In this document: piece by piece, positions 18,011-26,698 of the stretch
Layout of the letters: every line of letters begins with the position of its first letter
Numbering within the stretch: the first letter of the stretch is position 1
Source of the DNA: Candidatus Halocynthiibacter alkanivorans
GTDB taxonomy: Bacteria; Pseudomonadota; Alphaproteobacteria; Rhodobacterales; Rhodobacteraceae
DNA length: 38,451 bases
Assembly (NCBI RefSeq): GCF_003333265.1
Contig: NZ_QOLB01000034.1
Span: 1 to 38,451, forward strand
Direction: 5' to 3'
The notes under the pieces: model-generated
Told to the model about the DNA's origin: nothing
What the model saw: the letters and a program-made list of their open reading frames with translations, nothing else
The model's database searches: none
Translations under genes and position numbers: made by a program

Positions 18011-20018
18011 GTGCGGCCTCCAGCCCGAAGCGGATACGGGCGTTGCGTGCGCTGGCCGAAATGATCCGGTCGGCGATGATGGCGATAAAGGCGATGGCGA
18101 GACCGGCCACAATGCCGCGGCCTGTGTCGGCTTTGGTCAGGGCGATATAGACCTCCTGGCCCAGATCCCTTGTGCCAACCAGCGCAGTGATGACCAGCAT
18201 CGACAGCGCCAGCATAATGGTCTGATTGATGCCCAGCAGAATGTCTGGCAGCGCCAGCGGCAGCCGGATCCGGGTCAGGATCTGCCAGCGTGTACAGCCC
18301 GACACCACCCCGGCTTCGATCAGTTCTGAGCTGACCGATGCGACGCCATGGGCGGTATACCGAACCGCAGGGGTCAGCGAATACAGCACAATCGCGATCA
18401 TCGCGGTGAAATCACCGATGCGAAACAGCATCACAACCGGGATCAGATAGACAAAGCTCGGCAGCGTCTGCAGCGTATCAATCACCACACCAATGATGGC
18501 ACCTGCACGCTTGTTCACTGCCGCCAGCACCCCCAGTGGGATACCGATGACAGAGGCAATCAGAACCGATGCGCCGCAAAGGTAGACCGTAATCATGGCT
18601 TTGCTCCACATTCCGGTTGTGACAATAAAAAGGGCCATCAACCCGTTGATCAGCGCCAGTTTCCAGTCGCCGAACTTCCAGCCCAGTAGCACCACAATCC
18701 CGATCATCCAGGGCCAGGGGATGCCGAGGAAAAAGCGTTTAATCGGCAGCATGAAGCCTTTGAGGAAAAAAATCTTTACCGCCTCAAACTGATCAAAATA
18801 GCTGATGTTGAGAAACTTGACCGTCTCGCTCCAGAACGCGCCGGTGGTGAGAGTCTGCGCCTCCGGATAGGTCTGAAACATCGGCGCAAACTGACCGATG
18901 CTCATCGACAGGATTAAGACGGCGAGCACAATGAAACTGCGCGGATGGCGGCGCAACACACTGATTTCTGTGCTCACAGGGGCCGTGTTCCCGTCGCGTT
19001 CAGCAAACGCCTGGCTGAGCCGGTCAATCGCAATGGCCAGGATAACTATGGCAATGCCGGCTTCAAACCCGCCGCCGATGTCCAGCCGGCGCAGCGAGGA
19101 CAGCACGTCAAAACCAAGTCCTCCCGCACCGATCATTGAGGCGATAATCACCATATTCAGCGACAGCATAATCACCTGATTGACGCCGAGCATCAGGCTG
19201 CCACGCGCCGAGGGCACCAGAATGCGCCAGGTGATCTGGTGCCTGGTACAGCCGGACATGATGCCAAAGTCTTTGATTTCAGGGTCCACCGCCTTCAACG
19301 CCATGGTGGTGACGCGCACCATGGGTGGCATGGCGTAAATGACCGTGGCGACCAGTGCGGACACCGGGCCAAAACCAAACATGAACAGGATCGGCACCAG
19401 ATAGGCGAAAATCGGAATGGTCTGCATTAAGTCCAGAAGAGGTTTCAGCAGCCGGTCGAAAAGTGGATGGCGGTAGGCCTGAATGCCAAGGAACAAGCCG
19501 CCGGCAACGCCGATTGGCACTGCAATCACCACGGATGCGAGGGTGATCATCGCCGAGTCCCACTGGCCGAACGTCGCCAGATAAGCAAAGGATGTGCCGA
19601 CAATCGCCGCCAGGATCCAGTCCCGGGCGTAATGACCCAGCGCCATCACGCCGGCCAGTACCGCAAGCCAGCTCAGCGGTGGCACAATCTGCACCGCATC
19701 CCGCCCGAAGCCGCGCTCAAAGCCCGACGACAGCAAGGCGCGGACAAGCTCATAAGGTTTTTCGATCAGCCAGGCCAGCGCTCTGGTGGCGTCGGTAAAG
19801 GTGAACAGGCCAAAGGTGGCGTCTTCTACCAGCCAGCGCATCGCGCCTGAGATGTAGTCTTTTAGCGGAAAGACCCAGGCCGTCGGGTACTTCACCATCC
19901 AGCTGAGATCCATCGCCTCTGCCAGTGATTTACTCCAGGCGCTCAGCAGCCAGGTCAGGATGAAAAGCCCGCTCCACAGCAGGGCAGTGCGCGGGAGGGC
20001 CATCTGACGCGGGCTCAT
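18003..20018 (-). CDS. Double-domain ProW-type ABC permease
   Basis: The 671-residue inner-membrane protein carries two complete ProW/OpuAB-like permease domains in one chain. Each has its own EAA-type coupling loop: G-I-M-S-G-C-T-R-H-Q-I-T in the first half and G-V-V-S-G-C-T-R-W-Q-I-L in the second, each followed by L-G-x-N-Q-x-I-M-L. Usual ProW has one such domain and works as a homodimer, so this chain may form the whole membrane channel. Many hydrophobic segments are visible. It overlaps proV (ATGA at 20015-20018) and the kinase (eight bases). With ProV and ProX it forms a quaternary-amine importer of the glycine betaine/proline betaine class; the exact ligand is unknown. Confidence 0.9.
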   Translation of the reverse strand: MSPRQMALPRTALLWSGLFILTWLLSAWSKSLAEAMDLSWMVKYPTAWVFPLKDYISGAMRWLVEDATFGLFTFTDATRALAWLIEKPYELVRALLSSGFERGFGRDAVQIVPPLSWLAVLAGVMALGHYARDWILAAIVGTSFAYLATFGQWDSAMITLASVVIAVPIGVAGGLFLGIQAYRHPLFDRLLKPLLDLMQTIPIFAYLVPILFMFGFGPVSALVATVIYAMPPMVRVTTMALKAVDPEIKDFGIMSGCTRHQITWRILVPSARGSLMLGVNQVIMLSLNMVIIASMIGAGGLGFDVLSSLRRLDIGGGFEAGIAIVILAIAIDRLSQAFAERDGNTAPVSTEISVLRRHPRSFIVLAVLILSMSIGQFAPMFQTYPEAQTLTTGAFWSETVKFLNISYFDQFEAVKIFFLKGFMLPIKRFFLGIPWPWMIGIVVLLGWKFGDWKLALINGLMALFIVTTGMWSKAMITVYLCGASVLIASVIGIPLGVLAAVNKRAGAIIGVVIDTLQTLPSFVYLIPVVMLFRIGDFTAMIAIVLYSLTPAVRYTAHGVASVSSELIEAGVVSGCTRWQILTRIRLPLALPDILLGINQTIMLALSMLVITALVGTRDLGQEVYIALTKADTGRGIVAGLAIAFIAIIADRIISASARNARIRFGLEAAHD

Positions 20019-21082
20019 GGGGCCGGCCCCGGGCCGATCAGAACCGAAATCACCGCCTCCCTGGAAATTGTGCCGGTGGTGTTTCCGGTCTCATCCACAA
20101 CGGTCAGCGGCGCGGCGGCGCTTACCACCGCGTGGGCCACATCAGCAATACGCGCGTTTTCAGGAATAGTTGCCACTTGGTCACCGTTCCCCGGGCCACC
20201 ATCTCCCGGGGCGCTGTCACTTTGACCCACCTCGCACCGGGTCATGACAGAGCCGACCGACATTACTTTGGCGCGCGGTATGTGGCGGGTGAATTCTTCG
20301 ACATAATGAGAGGCGGGATTGAGCACCAACTCTTCCGGAGTTGCCACCTGAATCACTGCGCCGTCCTTCATAATCGCAATACGGTCGGCCAGGCGGATGG
20401 CCTCGTCAAAATCATGGGTGATGAAGACGATGGTCTTTTTCAGCAGCGCCTGCAGCCGCAGGAATTCATCCTGCATCTCGCGACGGATCAGCGGGTCGAG
20501 CGCGGAAAAAGGTTCGTCCAGAAACCACAGTTCCGGTTCCACCGCCAGCGAGCGCGCGATGCCCACCCGCTGCTGTTGGCCACCGGAGAGTTGCCGTGGA
20601 AAATAGGTCTCGCGCCCTTCAAGGCCAACAAGCCGGATCACCTCACGGGCACGGGCTTCGGCCCTGGTTTTGCTCTGGCCCTGGATGCTCAGCGGAAACG
20701 CGACATTCTGCAACACCGTCAAATGTGGCAGCAGGGCGAAATGCTGAAACACCATGCCAAGCTTGTGGCGGCGGATGTCGATCATTTCGCGCTCTGATAC
20801 CCGGCGCAGATCCTGGCCATTGAAATGTAGTTCACCGGCCGTCGGTTCGATCAGCCGTGACAGACAGCGCACCAGGGTGGACTTGCCAGAGCCGGAGAGG
20901 CCCATAATCACAAAAATTTCACCGTCGTGGATGTCAATATTCGCGCCACGCACCGCTGGGATCAGGTCCGCAGCCGTGATCTGCTCAAGCGTCGCTTCCG
21001 GGTTTTTGTGCAAATAGTCTTCAGCGCCCGGACCATAGAGTTTCCAGACATTGTGACAGGAGAGTTTCGGCTGGCCGTTCAT
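20015..21082 (-). CDS. proV: ProV-type ABC transporter ATPase
   Basis: The ATPase powers the betaine-type importer. The 355 residues show Walker A G-L-S-G-S-G-K-S-T (61-69), Q-loop Gln113, signature L-S-G-G-Q (165-169), Walker B W-F-L-D-E (186-190) and H-loop His223. The N-terminal extension before the ABC core and the roughly 100-residue C-terminal tail resemble ProV/OpuAA, where CBS-like modules sense ionic strength; the tail here is shorter and its sensing role is uncertain. AGG lies ten bases before the ATG. The stop overlaps the permease start. It is separated from proX by 170 bases holding a hairpin. Confidence 0.92.
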   Translation of the reverse strand: MNGQPKLSCHNVWKLYGPGAEDYLHKNPEATLEQITAADLIPAVRGANIDIHDGEIFVIMGLSGSGKSTLVRCLSRLIEPTAGELHFNGQDLRRVSEREMIDIRRHKLGMVFQHFALLPHLTVLQNVAFPLSIQGQSKTRAEARAREVIRLVGLEGRETYFPRQLSGGQQQRVGIARSLAVEPELWFLDEPFSALDPLIRREMQDEFLRLQALLKKTIVFITHDFDEAIRLADRIAIMKDGAVIQVATPEELVLNPASHYVEEFTRHIPRAKVMSVGSVMTRCEVGQSDSAPGDGGPGNGDQVATIPENARIADVAHAVVSAAAPLTVVDETGNTTGTISREAVISVLIGPGPAP

Positions 21083-21207
21083 TTATCGAAAACCTGTATT
21101 TGAGACTTTGCAGTTATTTTGGGACCGGGACGGTAATTCAGCGTCGCAGAAAGTCAGTCAGGGTTGCTTGGATCCGGCGCCATCCACGACCGGAAAATCG
21201 TGAATAT

Positions 21208-21235
21208 GCCCCGGTAACTTATGCTGTCCCGGGGC
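21208..21235 (-). terminator. Intercistronic hairpin between proX and proV
   Basis: A seven-base perfect stem (GCCCCGG with CCGGGGC) with a 14-base loop lies 17 bases after the proX stop. There is no U-run next to the stem, so it looks more like a partial attenuator or an mRNA-stabilising element that would raise the binding protein over the ATPase and permease. Confidence 0.5.
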
Positions 21236-21252
21236 AGTCGTGGCGACAGGAC

Positions 21253-22203
21253 CTATTCAGCGATCCAGGCGCTCCAGCGGTCTTTGTTGTCCGCCATCCA
21301 GTTGGCCACAACGGTGTCGATGTCCTGACCTTCAAGATCTACGGCACCCACCATGGCGCTCATCTCGGTATTGTTCAGAGTATAGGCCTGAACCGCAGCA
21401 TAGGCGCCGGGCCATTTATCTTCCATTCCGGCCCATGCGGCTTTCCAGATCGGGCCGCGGGGTTTGCCGCAGTCATAAGCGGCGTCCGGGTTGATGCCAG
21501 CGGCGGCATCCGAATAACACTCAACAGAATAGGGTGGGAATTCCACAAATTCGCCGTCATATTTTGCCGGGGCCCAATGGGGCACATAGACCCAGAGCAT
21601 CACCGGAGCCTGGCGCTGATAGGCGGATTCAAGTTCCGCGAACAGCGCCGCGTCTGTGCCCGCATGCACCACTTCAAAATCCAGGGCCAGAGCTTCGACA
21701 CGCTCTTCATCAAAGCCGCCCCAGGTCACCGGACCGCCAACATAACGCCCCAAAGGGGCCGTTTCGGCGGTTGAAAACACCTCGGCGCAGTCTTTCAGCG
21801 CGTTCCAGTCGGGCAGGCCGGGACAACGCTCTTTCATATAAAGCGGATACCACCATTCTTCGATCGCCTGCAGCCCGGTTTCCCCGGCATTGACAACTTT
21901 GCCACTGGCGGTGGCTTCATCAAGCGCCTCCTGACCGGTGGTGGCCCAGATTTCCATCGCCAGGGTCAGGTCGCCGGTTTTCAGCCCCGCGAACTGGGCA
22001 ATATAGTCGGCCTGAACATATTCAACATTATAGCCCGCCTCCTCAAGGATCGATCCCATGATCTGCGTATTGATCAACTGTCCGGACCAGTCATGCAGGG
22101 TCAGTTTTATCGGATCAGCAGACTCCACACCCGCAAGGGCCGTGCCCGCCAGAATTACTGAGGTTACAGCGCCAATCGCTGTCTTTTTCAAAATATGCGT
22201 CAT
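21253..22203 (-). CDS. proX: Quaternary-amine substrate-binding protein, ProX/OpuAC-like
   Basis: This 316-residue periplasmic protein delivers ligand to the ProV/ProW-type importer. A signal peptide (about 1-23, ending ALA) is followed by an OpuAC-type domain with the opening K-L-T-L-H-D-W and many tryptophans, as expected for the aromatic cage that binds trimethylammonium groups; which residues form the cage cannot be told here. Four cysteines in the mature part could form disulfides. The frame is open 24 codons earlier, but ATG 22203 directly precedes the signal peptide and follows a GGGGAG site. It is the first gene of the operon, divergent from a DeoR-type regulator. Confidence 0.9.
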   Translation of the reverse strand: MTHILKKTAIGAVTSVILAGTALAGVESADPIKLTLHDWSGQLINTQIMGSILEEAGYNVEYVQADYIAQFAGLKTGDLTLAMEIWATTGQEALDEATASGKVVNAGETGLQAIEEWWYPLYMKERCPGLPDWNALKDCAEVFSTAETAPLGRYVGGPVTWGGFDEERVEALALDFEVVHAGTDAALFAELESAYQRQAPVMLWVYVPHWAPAKYDGEFVEFPPYSVECYSDAAAGINPDAAYDCGKPRGPIWKAAWAGMEDKWPGAYAAVQAYTLNNTEMSAMVGAVDLEGQDIDTVVANWMADNKDRWSAWIAE

Positions 22204-22276
22204 CAAAACATTCTCCCCGGCTTCTTTTGCACGGGAATCGCCCCGCAGGGCTAAGGTCCTCGCAAAACCACTCATC

Positions 22277-22316
22277 TGTCAACAAAAACCACACCAATAG
22301 TCGTTTAGATGTGGTT
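22277..22316. promoter_or_regulatory. Candidate operator and -35 in divergent region
   Basis: A perfect inverted repeat, AACCACA (22287-22293) and TGTGGTT (22310-22316), has arms 23 bases apart start to start, about two helical turns. On the minus strand it lies just upstream of TTGACA (22277-22282), a perfect -35 for the proX operon, although no good -10 was found at the right distance. Its place between proX and the DeoR-type gene makes that regulator the natural candidate to bind it. Confidence 0.45.
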
Positions 22317-22371
22317 ATGCGTGGGTAAATGGGGTAAAATGCGATGTGAGCGGCAAGATTTGGACAGGCAG

Positions 22372-23202
22372 ATGCAAGAAAAACCAGAACACTCAAACCA
22401 TCGGGAGCAGGAAATCCTGCGCGAATTGCGACTTGCAGGCGGTGGCAGCCGGGTCGGGTTTCTGGCCAACCGGTTGGGGGTTTCAGACGAAACCATCCGG
22501 CGCAATATCAAGGCGCTAGAAGCCCGAGCCCTGGTGCGCAAAGTACATGGCGGCGTGTTGCTGGTTGAAAACCTGACGGTGACCGAGCCGACGTTTCAGT
22601 CGCGCATGGATCAGAATGCCGGCACCAAACAGAGGCTGGCACAACGTGTGGCCGAAATGATTTCCGACGGGGATTCCCTGTTTCTGGATATCGGCTCCAC
22701 CACCGCCTATGTGGCTGAAGCCCTGAGCAATCACCACAATCTCTATGTGGTCACCAATTCGCTGGCGGTGGCCCATAGCCTGGCAACGCGCAACAACAAC
22801 CGGGTGTTTATGGCCGGGGGCGAATTGCGCCGCCACGACGGCGGGGCTTTTGGTCTGGAAGCGATCAATTTCATCCGTCGCTTTAACGTCCGGTTTGCGG
22901 TGTTTTCGGTGGGCGCAGTGAATGCCGACGTGGGCTTCATGTTGCACGACATCCAGGAAGCGGACCTGTCGCGCGAAGCCGCCGCGCGTGCGCAGACACG
23001 GATCGTGGTGGCCGACAATGAAAAGTTCGGCCTGCGTGCGCCAATCGCCATCGAAGACCCGGCTTCATTTGACATTCTGGTCACCGATATCAAACCGGCG
23101 GGCGACATTGCCGATATGCTGGAGCGCAATGCCATTGCCACCGTTCTGCCTGACAGCCCGCCCACAGTCGCAAGGGCAGGGGCTACGCGTGCCATAAGGT
23201 GA
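22372..23202 (+). CDS. DeoR-family transcriptional regulator
   Basis: The 276-residue regulator has an N-terminal DeoR-type winged helix-turn-helix (about 12-66: E-I-L-R-E-L, then V-S-D-E-T-I-R-R-N-I-K-A-L-E and the V-x-G-G turn) and a C-terminal DeoRC sensor domain with D-I-G-S-T-T-A (106-112) and V-T-N-S. DeoR-family sensors are related to ribose-5-phosphate isomerase folds and usually bind phosphorylated small molecules. ATGs at 22309 and 22339 also open the frame, but 22372 gives normal family spacing to the helix-turn-helix and has a GGACAGG site. It is divergent from proX and is the likely regulator of that operon; a phospho-metabolite made by the kinase would be a natural effector, which is inference. 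Nothing notable lies in the 288 bases after it. Confidence 0.88.
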   Translation: MQEKPEHSNHREQEILRELRLAGGGSRVGFLANRLGVSDETIRRNIKALEARALVRKVHGGVLLVENLTVTEPTFQSRMDQNAGTKQRLAQRVAEMISDGDSLFLDIGSTTAYVAEALSNHHNLYVVTNSLAVAHSLATRNNNRVFMAGGELRRHDGGAFGLEAINFIRRFNVRFAVFSVGAVNADVGFMLHDIQEADLSREAAARAQTRIVVADNEKFGLRAPIAIEDPASFDILVTDIKPAGDIADMLERNAIATVLPDSPPTVARAGATRAIR

Positions 23203-23490
23203 CATGGCTGCGCAGACACGCCGCGTGATCTTCCCCGGGTCGCAGCCTCGTTGATCTGAACTCCAAGGCCTGCTGGTGAATTGACCGGTCGTCGCGGCCC
23301 GGGCTGTGGAGCTATACGCACAGATCCCGCGGTTTTTTGCTGCCACCAACAGCGGCCAATTTTCCCGGATTTTCAGGGTGGTTTTTTACCCGGAGCGCGA
23401 TAAGCTGACCGGATTAATTCACTGATTTATTTGCAGTTTTTAAATTTGATGCCGTTGTTTCATCACAATGACACCCACAGCGGGGCGAAG

Positions 23491-23883
23491 ATGACGAAGA
23501 AAAAGAAAATTTTCATTTTTCTCATAGCGTTTATCGCTCTGATCAAGCTTGATTTTTATGTAGCTGATAAAGTCGACAAAGAAATGTACGCGACCCTGCT
23601 GGCAAATATTGACGAACGTGTCGCAAGTGCTGAGCTTGATTTTGACGGCCCAAGACGGCAGGGCTGCATGATTGGCCGTATCTATGTAATTTACGCATAT
23701 CAGACGTGTTTTTTCCGGTCGTATGGGCCTGTGCTCGGACTCCGCCCCTCTTTTGAATATAGGTATCACGGACCCGTAGCAGCGTCGCTGCTTTTCAATA
23801 AAACCGAAGACTCCCTGTATTTCATAGAGTCTTATTTAGGCCGGCCTCTTAGAACGATCTATGTCTCTGGTGATGGTGAATAA
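23491..23883 (+). CDS. AT-rich orphan membrane-anchored protein
   Basis: The 130-residue product is not recognised. It begins with a Lys-rich tip (MTKKKK) and one hydrophobic helix (about 7-22), so it is probably anchored in the inner membrane with the rest outside. Two cysteines follow (in G-C-M-I-G and T-C-F-F). The gene and the stretch before it are clearly AT-richer, with A/T third positions unlike the neighbours, which suggests recent acquisition. TTG 23431 and ATG 23449 also open the frame; ATG 23491 is chosen because it begins the basic tip, though its binding site (GGCGAAG) is poor. It stands alone between the regulator and the second oxidase. Confidence 0.45.
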   Translation: MTKKKKIFIFLIAFIALIKLDFYVADKVDKEMYATLLANIDERVASAELDFDGPRRQGCMIGRIYVIYAYQTCFFRSYGPVLGLRPSFEYRYHGPVAASLLFNKTEDSLYFIESYLGRPLRTIYVSGDGE

Positions 23884-24096
23884 GTGCGAAACACTCAGGG
23901 AATCCGCGATTGACATGAAACATCTGGTCAGAGGTGATCCATGTTCTTATTGAGCCGCCACTGAAAACCGCTTCATATTGGTATGATCCAGGTTCGCATT
24001 GCCAAACCCCGCGATTTGACGGCTGGCCCGAACCCTCACCGGCACGACACAAGATTGGAAGTCCACGCAGATCAACTGAACTTGGGAGGTCAGAGA

Positions 24097-26514
24097 GTGA
24101 AGACGGAAACCAGAGCCGTTGTGATCGGCGGCGGCATTGTCGGCTGCTCAATCCTCTATCACCTCACCAAACTGGGCTGGCGCGATGCCATGTTGCTTGA
24201 ACGCTCTGAGCTGACCTCCGGTTCGACCTGGCACGCGGCGGGGGGCATGCACACGCTGAACGGCGACCCGATCATGGCGGCGCTGCAGAAATACACCATC
24301 GACCAGTACAAAGAGATTGAAAAGATATCCGGTCAGTCCTGTGGTCTGCATCAGGTGGGCGAACTTTATCTGGCAACCAACCAGGACCGGATGGACTTTC
24401 TGAAGGCTGAACAGGCCAAGTCAGTATACCTGAACATCGACTCGCGCATGCTGACGGTGGATGAGGTGTTGGAGCTGAACCCGCTGTTAAACCCGGATGG
24501 CATACTTGGCGCGATGTATGATGCCAGCGACGGGCATATGGATCCGACAGGTGTCACCAACGCCTATGCTAAAGCGGCGCGTCTGGCGGGGGCTGAGGTG
24601 CATCGCCACACGCCGGTCACCGAAACACAGCGCCTGCCGGATGGCGGTTGGCTGGTGAAAACACCCCGGGGCGAGATCCGCTGTGAAGTGGTGATCAATG
24701 CCGGTGGGCTCTGGGGCAGGGAAGTGGCTGCGATGGCAGGGGTGACGCTGCCGATTGTGCCGATGGAACATATGTATCTGGTCACCGACAGCGTTCCGGA
24801 AATCCAGGCCCTGACCCGCGAACTGCCCTATACCATCGATTTTGATGCGGAGAGCTATATGCGCCAGGAGGGGCAGGGCTTTCTTATCGGCACCTATGAG
24901 CAGCAATGCAAACACTGGGCGGTGGGGGGCACCAGCGCGGACTTTGGCCATGAATTGCTGGAAGCTGATCTGGACCGGCTGATGGACCGCCTCTCGGTGG
25001 CGTTTAAGCGGGTCCCGGCGCTGCGCTTCGCAGGTATCAAACAAGTCGTCAACGGCCCGATCGTATTTGCCCCTGACGGCAATCCGGTGATTGGTCCGAT
25101 GCCGGGGCTGCCGGATTATTTTGTTGCCTGCGGCGTGATGGCGGGCTGTTCTCAGGGTGGAGGCATAGGTCTGGCGATTGCGGAATGGATCATAGAGGGC
25201 GAACCTGGCCGCGACGTGTTCGCCATGGATGTCGCGCGGTTCGGGGATTGGGCGGGCAAAGCCTATGTGCTTGATAAAACCCATGAGAACTACGGGCGTC
25301 GTTTTAAAATCACTTTCCCCAATGAAGAGCTGCCGGCGGCACGTCCGCTGCTGACCAGCCCGGTCTATGATCTGATGAAAGAGCGCAACGCGGTGTTTGG
25401 CGCCTCTTATGGCAAGGAATACGCGCTGTGGTTCGCACCTGATGGGGTGGAGCCGTATGAGGCACCGACATTCCGCCGCTCTGACGCGTTTGCCCATGTG
25501 GCGGAAGAATGCCGCGCCGTGCGTGAAGACGTGGGTATTTCTGAAATTGCGACTTTTGCGAAATATGAGGTTGAGGGGACAGGGGCCGAACGCTGGCTGG
25601 ACGGTTTGTTGGCAGGCACGTTGCCTGGGCAAGGCAGGATGAAGCTGCTGCCGATGCTGTCGCCCAAAGGCCGTCTGGCCGGAGATTTCACCGTCTCGCG
25701 TCTGGCAGAGGACCGGTTCATGATCATTGGCTCCGGTGTGGCGCAGCAATTTCATACGCGCTGGTTCCTCAGTCACATGCCACACGAGGGGGTGAGCCTG
25801 CGTGTGATCACCGATGAGAGGCCTGGCTTCTCAATAGCCGGACCCAAAGCGCGCGCTCTGCTGGAGACAATCACTAAAACTGATGTCAGCAATGACGCGT
25901 TTCCTTTTATGAGCGTCAGAGAACTCGATCTGGGGCCAATTCGGGCGCGGGTCTGTCGCATCTCTTTCACCGGCGAACTGGGGTACGAGATTTATGGCAG
26001 GTCTGAAGACCACCGGGCGCTGATGTTGCTGCTGGAAAAGGCGGGCGCGCCGTTTGGGCTTACACATTTTGGCGGCCGGGCATTTGACAGTCTGCGGCTG
26101 GAAAAAGGCTTTGGGGCCTGGACCAGTCTGGATTTCTCACCCGATTACACCGCCGTGGAATCCGGCATGTCGCGTTTTGTCAGTGCCAATAAAACCTCCT
26201 ATATCGGACGTTCTGCCTGTTTGCAGCAATGTGAAGACGGGGCGAAACGCAAGTTGGTGCTGTTGGAAATCGACGCGCTTGATGCGGACGCGCTGGGCAA
26301 TGAGCCGATCCTGTATCAGGGGCGCTGCATCGGCCATGTGACTTCGGGCGGTTACGGTCACTACACGCGGAAAAGCGTGGCGCTTGGCTATGTTGAAACG
26401 GCGTATTGCAATGAGGATCAGCCCGTTACCGTCTGTATCCTGGGGGACGAGCGCCCGGCACGCGTGCGCCTGACCGCATTGTATGATCCCCGAGGCACAC
26501 GGATGCGCAGCTGA
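24097..26514 (+). CDS. Second FAD-GcvT fusion oxidase, DMGDH/SARDH family
   Basis: This 805-residue protein has the same architecture as the oxidase at 14674-17121 but is clearly diverged. The FAD domain has G-G-G-I-V-G (11-16) and the S-T-W-H-A-A-G segment, with His46 matching the covalent FAD histidine of dimethylglycine dehydrogenase. The GcvT and GcvT C-terminal domains follow from about residue 420, including S-F-T-G-E-L-G-Y-E and R-L-E-K-G-F. The start is a GTG at 24097: it lies just before the Rossmann motif and has a GGGAGG site seven bases upstream, whereas the ATG at 23983 would add 38 unlikely residues. It probably demethylates an amine and gives methylene-tetrahydrofolate. Substrate unknown; it may act before or after the first oxidase. 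Confidence 0.88.
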   Translation: MKTETRAVVIGGGIVGCSILYHLTKLGWRDAMLLERSELTSGSTWHAAGGMHTLNGDPIMAALQKYTIDQYKEIEKISGQSCGLHQVGELYLATNQDRMDFLKAEQAKSVYLNIDSRMLTVDEVLELNPLLNPDGILGAMYDASDGHMDPTGVTNAYAKAARLAGAEVHRHTPVTETQRLPDGGWLVKTPRGEIRCEVVINAGGLWGREVAAMAGVTLPIVPMEHMYLVTDSVPEIQALTRELPYTIDFDAESYMRQEGQGFLIGTYEQQCKHWAVGGTSADFGHELLEADLDRLMDRLSVAFKRVPALRFAGIKQVVNGPIVFAPDGNPVIGPMPGLPDYFVACGVMAGCSQGGGIGLAIAEWIIEGEPGRDVFAMDVARFGDWAGKAYVLDKTHENYGRRFKITFPNEELPAARPLLTSPVYDLMKERNAVFGASYGKEYALWFAPDGVEPYEAPTFRRSDAFAHVAEECRAVREDVGISEIATFAKYEVEGTGAERWLDGLLAGTLPGQGRMKLLPMLSPKGRLAGDFTVSRLAEDRFMIIGSGVAQQFHTRWFLSHMPHEGVSLRVITDERPGFSIAGPKARALLETITKTDVSNDAFPFMSVRELDLGPIRARVCRISFTGELGYEIYGRSEDHRALMLLLEKAGAPFGLTHFGGRAFDSLRLEKGFGAWTSLDFSPDYTAVESGMSRFVSANKTSYIGRSACLQQCEDGAKRKLVLLEIDALDADALGNEPILYQGRCIGHVTSGGYGHYTRKSVALGYVETAYCNEDQPVTVCILGDERPARVRLTALYDPRGTRMRS

Positions 26515-26698
26515 ACTGACCCGATCTGAACGGGTTTGACCCGCCACTGGGCTGATTTGCCCCCTCTCCGGACCGATTTCTGGGGACAGAGACGTGACTG
26601 GCATGCTGAACCTGCTGCATGGTACATCCGGCATGGCGCTGGGCCACACGGACTGTCATATTCAACGAAATCATGCACATCAGGAGAGGCCCGCGACA

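Noticed and set aside
26519-26543. Terminator after the second FAD-GcvT oxidase
   Set aside because: Two overlapping five-base stems compete and no U-run follows, so it cannot be called with any confidence.
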